Source: Roseicyclus mahoneyensis
Lineage (GTDB): Bacteria; Pseudomonadota; Alphaproteobacteria; Rhodobacterales; Rhodobacteraceae
Length of the DNA stretch: 64,000 nucleotides
Reading direction: 5' to 3'
Assembly: GCF_003148775.1 (NCBI RefSeq)
Contig: NZ_QGGW01000006.1
Coordinates: forward strand, 186,001 to 250,000
The position numbers and the translations under genes were made by a program. The notes beneath the pieces are model-generated. The model had not been told where the DNA came from. It did no database searches and saw nothing but the letters and a program-made list of their open reading frames with translations. Position 1 is the first letter of the stretch; each line of letters starts with the position of its first letter. Below, piece by piece: positions 26,468 through 34,933 of the stretch.

Positions 26468-27237
26468 GTCTCGATCTTCACAAAGGGATAGGCCGACCTG
26501 ATCGCCGCAAGCCCTTCGGGGCCCAGCTTGGCGGCAAGGTCGGCGGAAACGACAAAGGGGTTGTCTGCGGTCAGGCCCGGCACCGTGGACGGGTCGGGAT
26601 CTTGGGTTTCGGCCTCCATCCAATCGCGCAGCGGGTCGGAGTCGTCGAAGGCGGGGATGCGGAGGCCCAGATCGGCGGCGGTTCGGGGCAACGGGCGACC
26701 GAACCGGGCCGTCAGAAAGTCGCGATAACCCAGCGGCAACATGAGCGGCGGCGCGCCCGGAAAGGCCATCTCTTCCTCGGGCGAAATGGTCGGGTCCTCC
26801 AGACAAGCAGGCTCCGGATAGCCAAGGCCAAGGAACTGCACTGCCACCACCGGGTCAGCGGTCAAAACGTAAGGGATGCCATGGTTGAACACGACGATCT
26901 GCTGCACACCATCCGCGTCACACCAGAAGCCCAGCCGCCCGCCATCGCCTGCAATCTTCGCCACCGTGGCGATCCGCGCCAGCATCGCCTCGCCTGGCGC
27001 ATGGATGGGTGGACCGGCCTCGAAATTGAAGATGACGTAGCTGGCCCCTGCGGCCTCCATCTGGCCCGGCGGATAGATCGACAGGTAATGGCTGCCGAAA
27101 TCGGCGCTGTCGCCGCGCCGGAACACGTCCCTTTGCCCCTGCGCCTCGGCCCAGTCGAAGACGGCGGCGAAGGCATCGGGCAGATGCAGCGCGGCAGGGA
27201 GGCGGGCGCGCACCTCATCGGCGAAGCTGGGGGTCAT
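26464..27237 (-). CDS. uncharacterised protein between ade and amn
   Basis: A 257-residue soluble protein with no signal peptide or membrane segment, which I do not recognise with certainty. It is acidic, with a central beta-rich part (GGRLGFWCDADGVQQIVVF, IPYVLTADPVVAVQFLGLGY) vaguely reminiscent of SMI1/KNR4 (SUKH-like) proteins. The C-terminal part repeats D/P-rich loops (DPDPSTVPGLTADNP). It overlaps the adenine deaminase gene upstream and amn downstream by 4 bp each, so its product is almost certainly made with two purine-salvage enzymes. A regulatory or accessory role in adenine metabolism is an inference from position only. Confidence 0.8.
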   Translation of the reverse strand: MTPSFADEVRARLPAALHLPDAFAAVFDWAEAQGQRDVFRRGDSADFGSHYLSIYPPGQMEAAGASYVIFNFEAGPPIHAPGEAMLARIATVAKIAGDGGRLGFWCDADGVQQIVVFNHGIPYVLTADPVVAVQFLGLGYPEPACLEDPTISPEEEMAFPGAPPLMLPLGYRDFLTARFGRPLPRTAADLGLRIPAFDDSDPLRDWMEAETQDPDPSTVPGLTADNPFVVSADLAAKLGPEGLAAIRSAYPFVKIET

Positions 27238-29048
27238 ACGTGCGGCTCCACGATCAGGTCGGTCAGGGCAAAGCGCGTCACATCCACCAGTCCCAGATCG
27301 GAAATACGCAAACTGGGAATGACGACCAGCGCCAAGAGCGAATGTTGCATGTAGGCGTTGTTGAGGGTGCAGCCGCAGACCTCCATCGCCGCGACCATGG
27401 CTTGTGCCTTGGCGGCCACCTCGGCCGCCGGGCTGTCCGACATCAGGCCCGCGATGGGAAGTTCGACCAGCGCCAGTTCCGCGCCGTCCTTCCAGACGGT
27501 GACACCGCCACCGACCTCGGCCAGCCGGTTGGCGGCGCGTGCCATCATCGCGCGGTCGGTGCCCACCACGATCATGTGGTGGCTGTCATGCGCCACGGTC
27601 GAGGCCATGGCCATGCCGGGCCCATAGCCGAAACCCGAGACGAAGGCGTTCACCACCTGCCCGGTGCCCCGGTGCCGTTCCACCAAGGCGATCTGGGCGA
27701 CGCCGTCGCGGCCTTCGATCACACCCGCCATCACCGGCAGCACAGCCTCCAGCGCCTCGGTCGGCGCCTGATTTTCGACGACGCCGATCACCCGCACCCG
27801 CACTTCGGCGGCGCTTGCGGGCGCGGCGATCTCGAAATCCGCGGCCTCCAAAACCTTGCCCAGATGCACCGATCCGCGCGTGTCGGCGGGCCAGTCCAGA
27901 TGCGGACACTCGGCAAGGCAAACGCCGCCCTCGGCCACCTTGCGACCGCGCGCATAGACCCGCTCGATGGGTAGCGCACTCAGGTCCGAGGTCACGATCA
28001 TGTCCGCCCGCCGCCCCGGCGCGATCTGGCCGATCTCACGCTCCAAACCGAAATGGGTGGCGGTGTTGATCGTGGCCATCTGCAGCGCCACCAACGGCTC
28101 GCAGCCACAGGCAATGGCGTGCCGCACCGCCCGGTTCATGTGCCCCTCGTGCACCAGCGTGCCGGAATGGCAATCGTCTGTGCACAAGATCATGTTGCGC
28201 GGATCAAGCCCCCGTTCGGTGATCGCCGTGATCTGGCTTTCGATGTCGAACCACGCCGACCCCAGCCGGATCATCGACCGCATCCCTTGCCGCATCCGCG
28301 CAACCGCGTCATCCTCGCAGGTGCCCTCATGATCATCCGCAGGCCCGCCCGCGACATAGGCGTGAAACGCAGGCCCCAGATCGGGCGAAGCGTAATGCCC
28401 GCCCACAGTCTTGCCCGCCTTCTGCGTCTCGGCGATCTCGGCCAGCATCTGCTGGCTGCCATTCACGACGCCCGGAAAATTCATCATCTCGCCCAGCCCG
28501 ATGATGCCGGGCCAGCCCATCGCGTCGGCAACATCCTCGGGCCCGATCTCGTAGCCCGTGGTTTCCAGACCGGGGGCGGAGGGCGCGCACGAGGGCATCT
28601 GCGTCCAGATGTTGACGGGTTGCATCAGCGCCTCGTCATGCATCAGCCGCACCCCGCGCAGACCAAAGACATTGGCGATCTCATGCGGGTCGGTGAACAT
28701 GGAGGTCGTGCCATGCGGGATCACCGCGCGGGCAAATTCGGCGGGCGTCAGCATGCCGGATTCAATATGCATGTGCCCGTCGCACAGGCCGGGGATCAGG
28801 TAGCGCCCCCCGATATCCTCGATCTCGGTGTCAGGCCCGATGCAATGACTGGCGTCCGGCCCGACATAGGCGAACCGGCCATGGCGCAGGGCAACCTGCC
28901 AACCCTCAATCACCTCGCGGGTCTGCACCAGCACGACGCGGGCGCCGATCAGCACCAGATCGGCGGGCGCGCGCCCTGCCGCGGTTGCCACAAGATCAGA
29001 GGCCACATCGGGCCAGGCCGGAAACGGGGGGATATGTCGCTGTTCCAT
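27234..29048 (-). CDS. ade: adenine deaminase
   Basis: Amidohydrolase-superfamily adenine deaminase (AdeC type) of 604 residues converting adenine to hypoxanthine and ammonia. The metal-ligand motif is PGLCDGHMHIESGMLTP (about residues 90-106), followed by HGTTSMFTDPHEIANVFG, and the CTDDCHSG motif is near 285. The C-terminal domain with GTDRAMMARAANRL and a final GCTLNNAYMQHSLLAL matches the family. First gene of a three-gene overlapping operon with the unknown gene and amn. Only 58 bp separate it from the sulfotransferase-like gene upstream, so read-through from that gene is possible. Confidence 0.93.
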   Translation of the reverse strand: MEQRHIPPFPAWPDVASDLVATAAGRAPADLVLIGARVVLVQTREVIEGWQVALRHGRFAYVGPDASHCIGPDTEIEDIGGRYLIPGLCDGHMHIESGMLTPAEFARAVIPHGTTSMFTDPHEIANVFGLRGVRLMHDEALMQPVNIWTQMPSCAPSAPGLETTGYEIGPEDVADAMGWPGIIGLGEMMNFPGVVNGSQQMLAEIAETQKAGKTVGGHYASPDLGPAFHAYVAGGPADDHEGTCEDDAVARMRQGMRSMIRLGSAWFDIESQITAITERGLDPRNMILCTDDCHSGTLVHEGHMNRAVRHAIACGCEPLVALQMATINTATHFGLEREIGQIAPGRRADMIVTSDLSALPIERVYARGRKVAEGGVCLAECPHLDWPADTRGSVHLGKVLEAADFEIAAPASAAEVRVRVIGVVENQAPTEALEAVLPVMAGVIEGRDGVAQIALVERHRGTGQVVNAFVSGFGYGPGMAMASTVAHDSHHMIVVGTDRAMMARAANRLAEVGGGVTVWKDGAELALVELPIAGLMSDSPAAEVAAKAQAMVAAMEVCGCTLNNAYMQHSLLALVVIPSLRISDLGLVDVTRFALTDLIVEPHV

Positions 29049-29106
29049 GTCGCAATTTCCCCTATCGCGCCGCCCTTCGCAAGCAACCGTTGGGTGACGC
29101 GACCCC

Positions 29107-29814
29107 TCAGGCGAAGCTCAGCGCGCGGGCCCGCATCGCTTCATACATCGGTAGCGCGCCGTCGAGCAGCGCCCGGCGCTCCTCCGGCACCTCGGGCAGC
29201 GGCCCCTCGGCCCCGGCAAAGCCGGTGGAGCGATGGACGGCATTGTACCAATGCGCCGCCCAGACCCCGTCATAACTCCGCGGCCCCGCGGGCCAGTGCA
29301 GCATCGCATCGTGGAACGGCAAGCCGATCTCGGCGCACAGCATCCCCAAGGCGCGCGCAGGGTCAGTGCGGATGTCAGCGCTGTCGATCACCGGCCCGGG
29401 CAAGGCCTGCCACAAAGCCAGTTGCTGCGAGAAGCCGATATCCTCCAAGGTCATCTCGCCCCGCTTTTCGGCGTAGCTTGCGATCACGCGGGCCGGGTGG
29501 CGAATGAGGTGGACATTGACGCAAGCCCCCGCCCAGTCCAGCGGGAAACCCGCGATCATGTGGTGCGGCATGTGCTTCATGTACCAATGCGCCTGCCCCC
29601 CCGGCACCGGCCCGGCGCAGGCGGCGGCAACCCGCGCGGGGTCGGCTTCATGCGCCGCGACGATCTCGGCGGCCATCGGGTGATCGGCGCCCGTCGCCGC
29701 CAGATAAGGCGCGTAGAACGGCTCGTCCCAGACCGCGCAATCGCCGCGCGCCGCAAAGGCATACATCATCGCCGTCGACAGGTTGCGCGGCCCCGACCAC
29801 ATCGCGATTTTCAT
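29107..29814 (-). CDS. sulfotransferase-like P-loop protein
   Basis: A 235-residue protein starting MKIAMWSGPRNLSTAMMYAF, in which SGPRNLSTAMM corresponds to the 5'-phosphosulfate-binding loop of PAPS-dependent sulfotransferases. HLIRHPARVIASYAEKRGEM near residue 110 corresponds to the 3'-phosphate-binding motif (R...S). Proteins of this type are widespread in proteobacteria and sometimes mislabelled as branched-chain aminotransferases; the acceptor is unknown. The start was placed before the beta-strand/P-loop, dropping 21 upstream residues rich in Cys and Pro. Confidence 0.72.
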   Translation of the reverse strand: MKIAMWSGPRNLSTAMMYAFAARGDCAVWDEPFYAPYLAATGADHPMAAEIVAAHEADPARVAAACAGPVPGGQAHWYMKHMPHHMIAGFPLDWAGACVNVHLIRHPARVIASYAEKRGEMTLEDIGFSQQLALWQALPGPVIDSADIRTDPARALGMLCAEIGLPFHDAMLHWPAGPRSYDGVWAAHWYNAVHRSTGFAGAEGPLPEVPEERRALLDGALPMYEAMRARALSFA

Positions 29815-29962
29815 CCCGTCCCTCCCGCTGGTGCCCGGGCATAAGGCCGGGCAAGCGCAGAAGGCGCAAGGGGTCACTCTTGCGTGAGATCACGCACAGG
29901 TTGCTTGCACCGCGCGCCCTGCCGCTATGCTTTGTCTTGCGTCCCACGCGAAAGGACATGCC

Positions 29963-30643
29963 ATGCCCCGCCTGCCCCACTCCGCCCCGATCAAGGCGCT
30001 GGCCCTGACCGTTGGCATCGTCGCAGCCCTCGCCGCCCAGACCAGCCGCGCGCAGGCGCAAGACATCCGCACCGCCGTCGTCGCGGGCGGTTGCTTCTGG
30101 TGCGTGGAAAGCGATTTCGAGCGCGTGCCCGGCGTGGTCGAGGTCGTGTCGGGCTTTGCGGGCGGATCGGTGCCCAACCCGTCCTACCGCGATGTCGTGG
30201 CGGGCGGTACCGGCCATCTGGAGGTGGTGGAAATCACCTATGACGCCGACATCCTGCCTTATGACCGGCTCTTGCATCTCTTCCTGCGCTCGATCGACCC
30301 GCTGGATGCAGGCGGGCAGTTTTGCGACCGGGGCGAAAGCTACACCACCGCCATCTTCGTCGAAACCGCAGCCGAACGGCAAGCGGCGCAAGCAGCGCTG
30401 GCCCAAGCCTCCCGTTATCTGGGCCGACAGGTCGTGACCCCAATACGCAATGCCGCGCCGTTCTATCCGGCCGAGGCCTATCATCAAGATTACTACCGGT
30501 CCGAGGACGTGATCCTCACCCGGTTCGGGCCACGACGGAAATCGGTGGCTTATGACCTCTACCGCAATGCCTGTGGGCGCGATGCGCGCGTCGAACAGCT
30601 TTGGGGCGCGGATGCGCCCTTCATCCACCAAGGCGCGGGCTGA
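29963..30643 (+). CDS. msrA: exported peptide-methionine (S)-S-oxide reductase
   Basis: Methionine sulfoxide reductase A of 226 residues, with an N-terminal signal peptide ([20 protein letters not shown], ending near SRAQAQ) that sends it to the periplasm. The active-site motif is [12 protein letters not shown], with the catalytic Cys at about residue 47 and a nearby second Cys. [12 protein letters not shown]-like and YHQDYY motifs support the substrate pocket. A GAAAGG ribosome site is upstream. It could draw electrons from the CcdA/thioredoxin pair 6 kb away (inference). The stop codon lies within the arm of a strong stem-loop. Confidence 0.9.
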   Translation: MPRLPHSAPIKALALTVGIVAALAAQTSRAQAQDIRTAVVAGGCFWCVESDFERVPGVVEVVSGFAGGSVPNPSYRDVVAGGTGHLEVVEITYDADILPYDRLLHLFLRSIDPLDAGGQFCDRGESYTTAIFVETAAERQAAQAALAQASRYLGRQVVTPIRNAAPFYPAEAYHQDYYRSEDVILTRFGPRRKSVAYDLYRNACGRDARVEQLWGADAPFIHQGAG

Positions 30644-30692
30644 ACGGTCCTGTCCAACATGCCAATGGCGTGGCGGACAGGACCCCGTTCAG
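30640..30692. terminator. bidirectional stem-loop between msrA and the DUF2892 gene
   Basis: Arms CTGAACGGTCCTGTCC (30640-30655) and GGACAGGACCCCGTTCAG (30675-30692) pair fully apart from a 2-nt bulge. The TGA of msrA is inside the left arm. It ends just 3 bp from the stop of the opposing gene. No T-run; it probably protects or terminates both transcripts. Confidence 0.7.
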
Positions 30693-30694
30693 GC

Positions 30695-30886
30695 TCAGGA
30701 CTTCAGTGCGCAGGTATTGATCCCGAGCAGACGGTAGAGCGGGCAAAAACCCACGAGGCCGGTGGCCAGCGGCACGATGCCGACCCAACCCCAAGCGGTC
30801 TGGGGCCCGATGAATACGAGCGAGATCAGCACGAGGCCTGCGATGATGCGCAAGGCGCGGTCGATGGTGCCTTCGTTGCGGGGCAT
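30695..30886 (-). CDS. DUF2892 small inner-membrane protein
   Basis: A 63-residue protein with the DUF2892 pattern: MPRNEGTIDRALRIIAGLVL, two hydrophobic segments separated by GPQTAWGW, then TGLVGFCPLYRLLGINTC with the conserved Cys-Pro and final Cys. Such proteins are often next to rhodanese or Crp/Fnr genes and are linked to sulfur or thiol stress, but the function is not established. A GGAAAGGA site precedes the ATG. It lies 68 bp downstream of the Crp/Fnr gene in the same direction. Confidence 0.82.
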   Translation of the reverse strand: MPRNEGTIDRALRIIAGLVLISLVFIGPQTAWGWVGIVPLATGLVGFCPLYRLLGINTCALKS

Positions 30887-30943
30887 GATGTGCGTCCTTT
30901 CCTTTTTGATAGAAGCACTCTGGCACATACGGGCTGTTGCGCA

Positions 30944-30960
30944 CGGTGACACTGTCACCG
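30944..30960. promoter_or_regulatory. 17-bp perfect palindrome at the 3' end of the Crp/Fnr gene
   Basis: CGGTGACA-C-TGTCACCG has perfect 8-bp arms with a 1-bp centre, too tight for a hairpin loop and more like a protein-binding dyad. It overlaps the stop codon of the regulator gene and lies about 58 bp upstream of the DUF2892 start. It shares the GGYGA half-site with the dyad at 31574-31589. Confidence 0.55.
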
Positions 30961-31545
30961 GTTGTCTGCGGCAATCCGTTCCAACCCGCTCCGGTCACGG
31001 ATGCGCACACCGCCCTTTTCCTGTTCCACCACACCTGCCCGCGCGAACTCGGCCAACCTGCGGCTTACAAAGGCGCGGCCCGAGGCGGTTTCGGCCGCAA
31101 GTGCCGCGTGGGTCGCGGCGACAAAGCCCGCCGCATCGACCAACCGCAGCAACACGCGCGCCAGCCGCGCATCAAAGCCCGTCAGCGCCACCTCCTCGAC
31201 CAGTCGCTGATATTCCGCGAAACGCTGCGCCACCCCGTCGAACACCAGCGTGCGAAAGGCATCGTCGCTGGCCAGCCGGGTCTGGAACTGGTCGGCCGGC
31301 ACGATTTCGCCCGCCACATCGGCCTCCACCACGCCTTCGGCGCTGTAATGCGCGCCGCTGACCAGACAGGTGAAGGTCTGCAGGCAAACCGTGCCTGCGG
31401 CCACCCGATAGAGCACCACCTCGCGCCCGTTTGCTGCCGTCAGGGTGACCCGGATCGTGCCTTGTTCAAGGATCAGAAAGCCGGGGCAGGCCGCGCCGGG
31501 ATGGAACAGCACATCGCCCGTGCGGGCGGCAAAACGGCGGATCAT
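30955..31545 (-). CDS. Crp/Fnr-family transcriptional regulator
   Basis: About 196 residues (205 if translation begins at an upstream ATG, 31572). It has an N-terminal cyclic-nucleotide-binding fold (GDVLFHPGAACPGFLILEQGTIRV) and a C-terminal winged helix whose recognition helix reads SGRAFVSRRLAEFARAG. The Glu used by CRP and FNR to read TGTGA/TTGAT half-sites is absent, so a different operator is expected. A few cysteines occur (Cys in PGAACPGF, TVCLQTFTC), but not the FNR N-terminal cluster. The start at 31545 has AAAGGG upstream and leaves a dyad just outside the gene. Probably controls the downstream DUF2892 gene and itself (inference). Confidence 0.8.
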   Translation of the reverse strand: MIRRFAARTGDVLFHPGAACPGFLILEQGTIRVTLTAANGREVVLYRVAAGTVCLQTFTCLVSGAHYSAEGVVEADVAGEIVPADQFQTRLASDDAFRTLVFDGVAQRFAEYQRLVEEVALTGFDARLARVLLRLVDAAGFVAATHAALAAETASGRAFVSRRLAEFARAGVVEQEKGGVRIRDRSGLERIAADNR

Positions 31546-31573
31546 CTGCACTGGCCCTTTACGATCTGACACG

Positions 31574-31589
31574 GGCGAACTGTTTCGCC
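31574..31589. promoter_or_regulatory. dyad upstream of the Crp/Fnr gene
   Basis: GGCGAA-CTGT-TTCGCC, 6-bp perfect arms, lies about 30 bp upstream of the preferred start of the regulator gene and 60 bp upstream of a divergent gene. The GGYGA-N(5-6)-TCRCC frame matches the palindrome at the other end of the gene. Candidate autoregulatory operator. Confidence 0.5.
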
Positions 31590-31649
31590 TGTCCGCATCG
31601 CGGTCAACACCGCTTGACAGGCCGGGCCCGCCCGCGCATCGAAGGCGCC

Positions 31650-31982
31650 ATGACCGACGACACCCCCAGCCCCCGGACCCGCGAGGTCTTTACCCTTGTT
31701 GTCGAGGTCGGCCGCAAGACCGGCGACGGCCTGCCCGACAAGGCGACCGGCGCGGCGCTGATGTGCTACGCCGCCGGCATCGACGAGGCCGAGGCGGTGC
31801 GCGAAACCGTGGCGGTCCTGAAACAGGCGGATCTTGCGCCGCTCGACGTCAGCGGCCACGGCACCCGCGCCGAACGCGAGGCGGAGGGTGAGGAAATCGA
31901 CCCCGAGGAAATCGCCCTGATGGACCGCGCGCTGGACGAAAACTCCGTGATCGTGGCGCAGATGACGGCCTTCTACGACTGA
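31650..31982 (+). CDS. conserved hypothetical acidic protein
   Basis: A 110-residue, highly acidic cytoplasmic protein that I do not recognise. It opens MTDDTPSPRTREVFTLVVEV and continues with helix-forming segments (AALMCYAAGIDEAEAVRETV, EEIDPEEIALMDRALDENSV). No signal peptide, membrane span or metal motif. The ATG follows a GAAGG sequence. It is convergent with the Hint-domain gene (7 bp between stops) and divergent from the Crp/Fnr gene. Confidence 0.65.
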   Translation: MTDDTPSPRTREVFTLVVEVGRKTGDGLPDKATGAALMCYAAGIDEAEAVRETVAVLKQADLAPLDVSGHGTRAEREAEGEEIDPEEIALMDRALDENSVIVAQMTAFYD

Positions 31983-31989
31983 CGGCGGA

Positions 31990-33081
31990 TCAGGTCAGCG
32001 ACCTGCGCCCCTTGGCCGAGGCCGCGACCAGCGCTTGCGCGCCGGCCCGGTCCAGCACCGGCAGGCAGGGCGTGCGGTCGGCCTGCGACAAGTTGCACGG
32101 CTGCCCCGCGTCGCCCACGGCCACGACATCGGCCAGAAGGGCCGTTTCCACCCCGCAGCGGTCGACCATGACGCAGGCGTGATCATCGAACATCAGGTGA
32201 TGGAACGCCCGGACAGGTCTTTGATTGTCCCGATGCGCGCCGGGGCTCGAGGTCATGTCGCCCGCGCGCGCCAGAACGCGTTCCTCGCCGAAGATATATT
32301 CGACCGCAGGCCCCGACCGTACCACCCGCGTTTCGGGCGTGACGCAGATGTCATGGCTCAGCCCGAAATAGGGCGCGCGCAGGCGCACCGGCGACTGACG
32401 GCCGAGGCAAAGCCGCGACCGCCGTTCGATCCAGCGCAACGGCAAGGTCTCACCGGTCGCACTGACCAGAAGGTCGCCGGGTGTCAGCGTTTCAACCGGC
32501 CGCGCGCCTGTCGTTGTCGTCACCAACGCCCCGCCGGCAAGCGCCGGAAGGTCGCTCGACGCAAGCCCGAATTCCGCGATCGCCGCGACGTGACAGGTCT
32601 GCAAGAACCGGTTGTCGCGGGGCAGCAATTCATCCAGCCGCGCGGCATGGGCCAGCCCCGACCGGCAACGATGCTTTTGCAGCCTGTCATGGTTGGTGAA
32701 ATCGGCGATATCACCCCGCCCCCGCGCGCAGGTCCGATACCTGAGCGACAGAGTTTCGCCCGCCCGCGCCATATCGGGCGGTGTGACAAGATCAATGTCA
32801 CCATGCACCAACCGCAAGGCGCCGTCCGGCAGGGCATAAAGCCCGACCGCCCGCGCCGTTTCTGCCGCGCCTTGCCACAACCGGACAGGAACGCGCGCCG
32901 CGACCTGAGGCAAGGTGAATTCCAGACACAGCGTCAGTTCCGCATGGGCCAAGACATCCGGCACGAAACCGGACCCCCGCAGGAGCTGGCCCGATTGCCA
33001 GATGGCCGCCCAGTCATCGCGCGCGGGCGCAAGTTTCACCCATGCGTCGGACGCCAGACCTTGCGAAAGCGCAGGGATCAT
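31990..33081 (-). CDS. Hint-domain protein lacking the nucleophilic cysteine
   Basis: A 363-residue protein. The first half (about 1-170) is not recognised. The second half aligns with bacterial Hint domains: VTTTTGARPVETLTPGDLLVS, ETLPLRWIERR, VRLRAPYFGLSHDICVTPETRVVRSG and AFHHLMFDDHACVMVDRCGVET match the neighbouring canonical protein's order of motifs. Where that protein has CFTPGT, this one has ALAGGA (Ala near residue 180), so the splicing/cleavage nucleophile is absent. Start and upstream stop share one base (TGATG), so translation is coupled to the larger Hint protein. It may be a non-cleaving partner or a decaying duplicate. Confidence 0.78.
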   Translation of the reverse strand: MIPALSQGLASDAWVKLAPARDDWAAIWQSGQLLRGSGFVPDVLAHAELTLCLEFTLPQVAARVPVRLWQGAAETARAVGLYALPDGALRLVHGDIDLVTPPDMARAGETLSLRYRTCARGRGDIADFTNHDRLQKHRCRSGLAHAARLDELLPRDNRFLQTCHVAAIAEFGLASSDLPALAGGALVTTTTGARPVETLTPGDLLVSATGETLPLRWIERRSRLCLGRQSPVRLRAPYFGLSHDICVTPETRVVRSGPAVEYIFGEERVLARAGDMTSSPGAHRDNQRPVRAFHHLMFDDHACVMVDRCGVETALLADVVAVGDAGQPCNLSQADRTPCLPVLDRAGAQALVAASAKGRRSLT

Positions 33082-34664
33082 CAGCTGGCCAATCGCCGCA
33101 AGACCCGCGCCTCATAGGATTTCAGCGCCGCCCGCGCCGCCGGGCCATAGCCAGCATGCGTTGCCGTGTCGATCGCGGGGAACAGCGCCAGCACCTCGGC
33201 CCGTACACGATCCTCCAGATCCGACATGACCTGCGGGCCGGGCAGAAAGCTCTCGGTCTGCAACCCTTCGGACCAGATGATCTGATGCTGGTCGAACAGG
33301 AGGTGGATGTAGGTCACTTCACCGCCTTCGATGACGCGCACCGAGCAGTCGTTGACCAGATCGCGGGCGGCGACCAGCACCTCGTCCTCCCCGAACATCA
33401 GCTCGGCCATCCAATGCGTCAGCAACACACGATGCTGCGGCGACACGACAAGCCGGCCGTGATTGCCGAACACTCCCGCCTCGATCGCCACAGGCGCATG
33501 TGGCCCAATGGCCGCGACCTGCCTCTGCCCGATCCAGCGGATCGGCTGCAGCCCGTTGTCGCGCGTCTGGACCAGATCGCCAACCGACAAAAGCTCCACC
33601 GGCACCTCGCCCCGCTCGGTTCGGATGCGCGTGCCGGGGGTAAAGCAGGGCACCGTGGTCACCGAGACGAAGGCCGTATCGCTGATGCCCGCAGCATTCT
33701 GGGCGGTGTAGGTGAAATTGACCGTCACCGGACCGGTCAGATTGGTCAGGCTGGCGGGCGGCGTGATCTGCAGCGTGCCATCGGGCATCAAGGTGATCTG
33801 GTGCCCGTTCGACAGCGTGACCGTATCCCCGACGCTCACGGCGATGCCATTGATATGGGTGATGATCATCACCCCAACCCCGTTGCCGTCATTGCTCAGG
33901 ACGTCGATGGTAGCGACCTGCAACTCGTTGAGCGTAATGACATCGTCATTGGCGATGAACACGCCCTGCACCGAATTCGCCGCGATCAGGACCGCGCTAT
34001 CGTACTGGTTGTCCGCGACATCCGCGATACCGATGATCAGCGTGTTGCTGACCCCTATGTTCACCGGAATCAGCACCGACAGCGTCACGGTAAACCCGTC
34101 CATCTCGGTGTTGTGGGCATCGCCGGTGTTGTCGACAAACAGTGTCGCGTTCTGGGTCTGGTTGACCGAATTGATCTGCGCGATGTTCATGATGGGCGAC
34201 GTGACGACCTGCCCGTTGATCCAGATCCCCACCACATCGTTGAAGATCGATCCGGTGTATTCCGGGTATTCTTCCGAGGCGAAGGTGAACTGGATCGACA
34301 GAAACTCGGTCGTCGGCACGAACCGCGTGGTCAGGATCGAGGCATCGAAGGTGCTACGCCCCGCGAGCGCGTTGAACAACGTATTGTTGTCCTGACCCGA
34401 CGTGTTGCCCGAGGTGCTGGGGCTGCGGTTCGGGTCGCCGCTGGCTTGGGTGAAGTCGCGCAGGAACCCGGTGCTGAGGATCACGCCGGTGTCGCCCGGC
34501 GTCACGGCGGCCGATACCGCATCGCCATTGCTATAGGTGCCCGACGACAGCGGATCGCCGGAATAGGTCGCGCTCTGAACCGTCACGCCCGGCCCGAAGA
34601 TGGTCTGTGCCATCTGCAACGCCGTGGCGCCCGTGTTGATCGGTAGTTCTTGCCCCGTTGCCAT
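33081..34664 (-). CDS. choice-of-anchor-L plus Hint-domain secreted protein
   Basis: A 527-residue protein. Residues about 5-215 match the choice-of-anchor L surface domain (GDTGVILSTGFLRDF; EFLSIQFTFASEEYPEY; IFNDVVGIWING). Next come an Ig/cadherin-like stretch with NDDVITLNELQVATIDVLSNDG and then a Hint domain from residue 340 (CFTPGTRIRTERGEVPVELL, with conserved VVSPQHRVLL). An EAR-like C-terminal segment follows. The Hint Cys1 and the SPQHR block are intact, so self-cleavage is possible. No N-terminal signal is visible; type I secretion or an unconventional route is an inference. The ATG at 34664 precedes the homologous region. Confidence 0.85.
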   Translation of the reverse strand: MATGQELPINTGATALQMAQTIFGPGVTVQSATYSGDPLSSGTYSNGDAVSAAVTPGDTGVILSTGFLRDFTQASGDPNRSPSTSGNTSGQDNNTLFNALAGRSTFDASILTTRFVPTTEFLSIQFTFASEEYPEYTGSIFNDVVGIWINGQVVTSPIMNIAQINSVNQTQNATLFVDNTGDAHNTEMDGFTVTLSVLIPVNIGVSNTLIIGIADVADNQYDSAVLIAANSVQGVFIANDDVITLNELQVATIDVLSNDGNGVGVMIITHINGIAVSVGDTVTLSNGHQITLMPDGTLQITPPASLTNLTGPVTVNFTYTAQNAAGISDTAFVSVTTVPCFTPGTRIRTERGEVPVELLSVGDLVQTRDNGLQPIRWIGQRQVAAIGPHAPVAIEAGVFGNHGRLVVSPQHRVLLTHWMAELMFGEDEVLVAARDLVNDCSVRVIEGGEVTYIHLLFDQHQIIWSEGLQTESFLPGPQVMSDLEDRVRAEVLALFPAIDTATHAGYGPAARAALKSYEARVLRRLAS

Positions 34665-34933
34665 GTCCTGCCCGCCTTGCCCAATGGCCGGGTGCATGGT
34701 CTGCGCGACACGGAATGCACGCTCCGGGCGCATGTCGGCCCGGTGGTCGTGGTGGTCTGCATCGTTGCGGTCGAGCCGCTGCCTGCCCCGGCATCTTTTA
34801 TCTTTGCAAGAACGATACCATCCAGACGCTGCAAGGTTAACAGTTTGATAAGTCTGGACCGGCCGCACAGCCCCATTGTGCCTTCATCGCCACAGCGCTA
34901 CCCATCCTCAGACACTGCACCGAAGGCCAAAAC
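34665..34933. other. intergenic region between divergent Hint operon and dapE
   Basis: 269 bp separating divergent genes, so it must contain both promoters. The only compositional relief is an A/T-richer patch near 34795-34860 (ATCTTTTATCTTTGC, GTTAACAGTTTGATAAG). No convincing -35/-10 pair, dyad or RNA structure was found. Confidence 0.4.
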
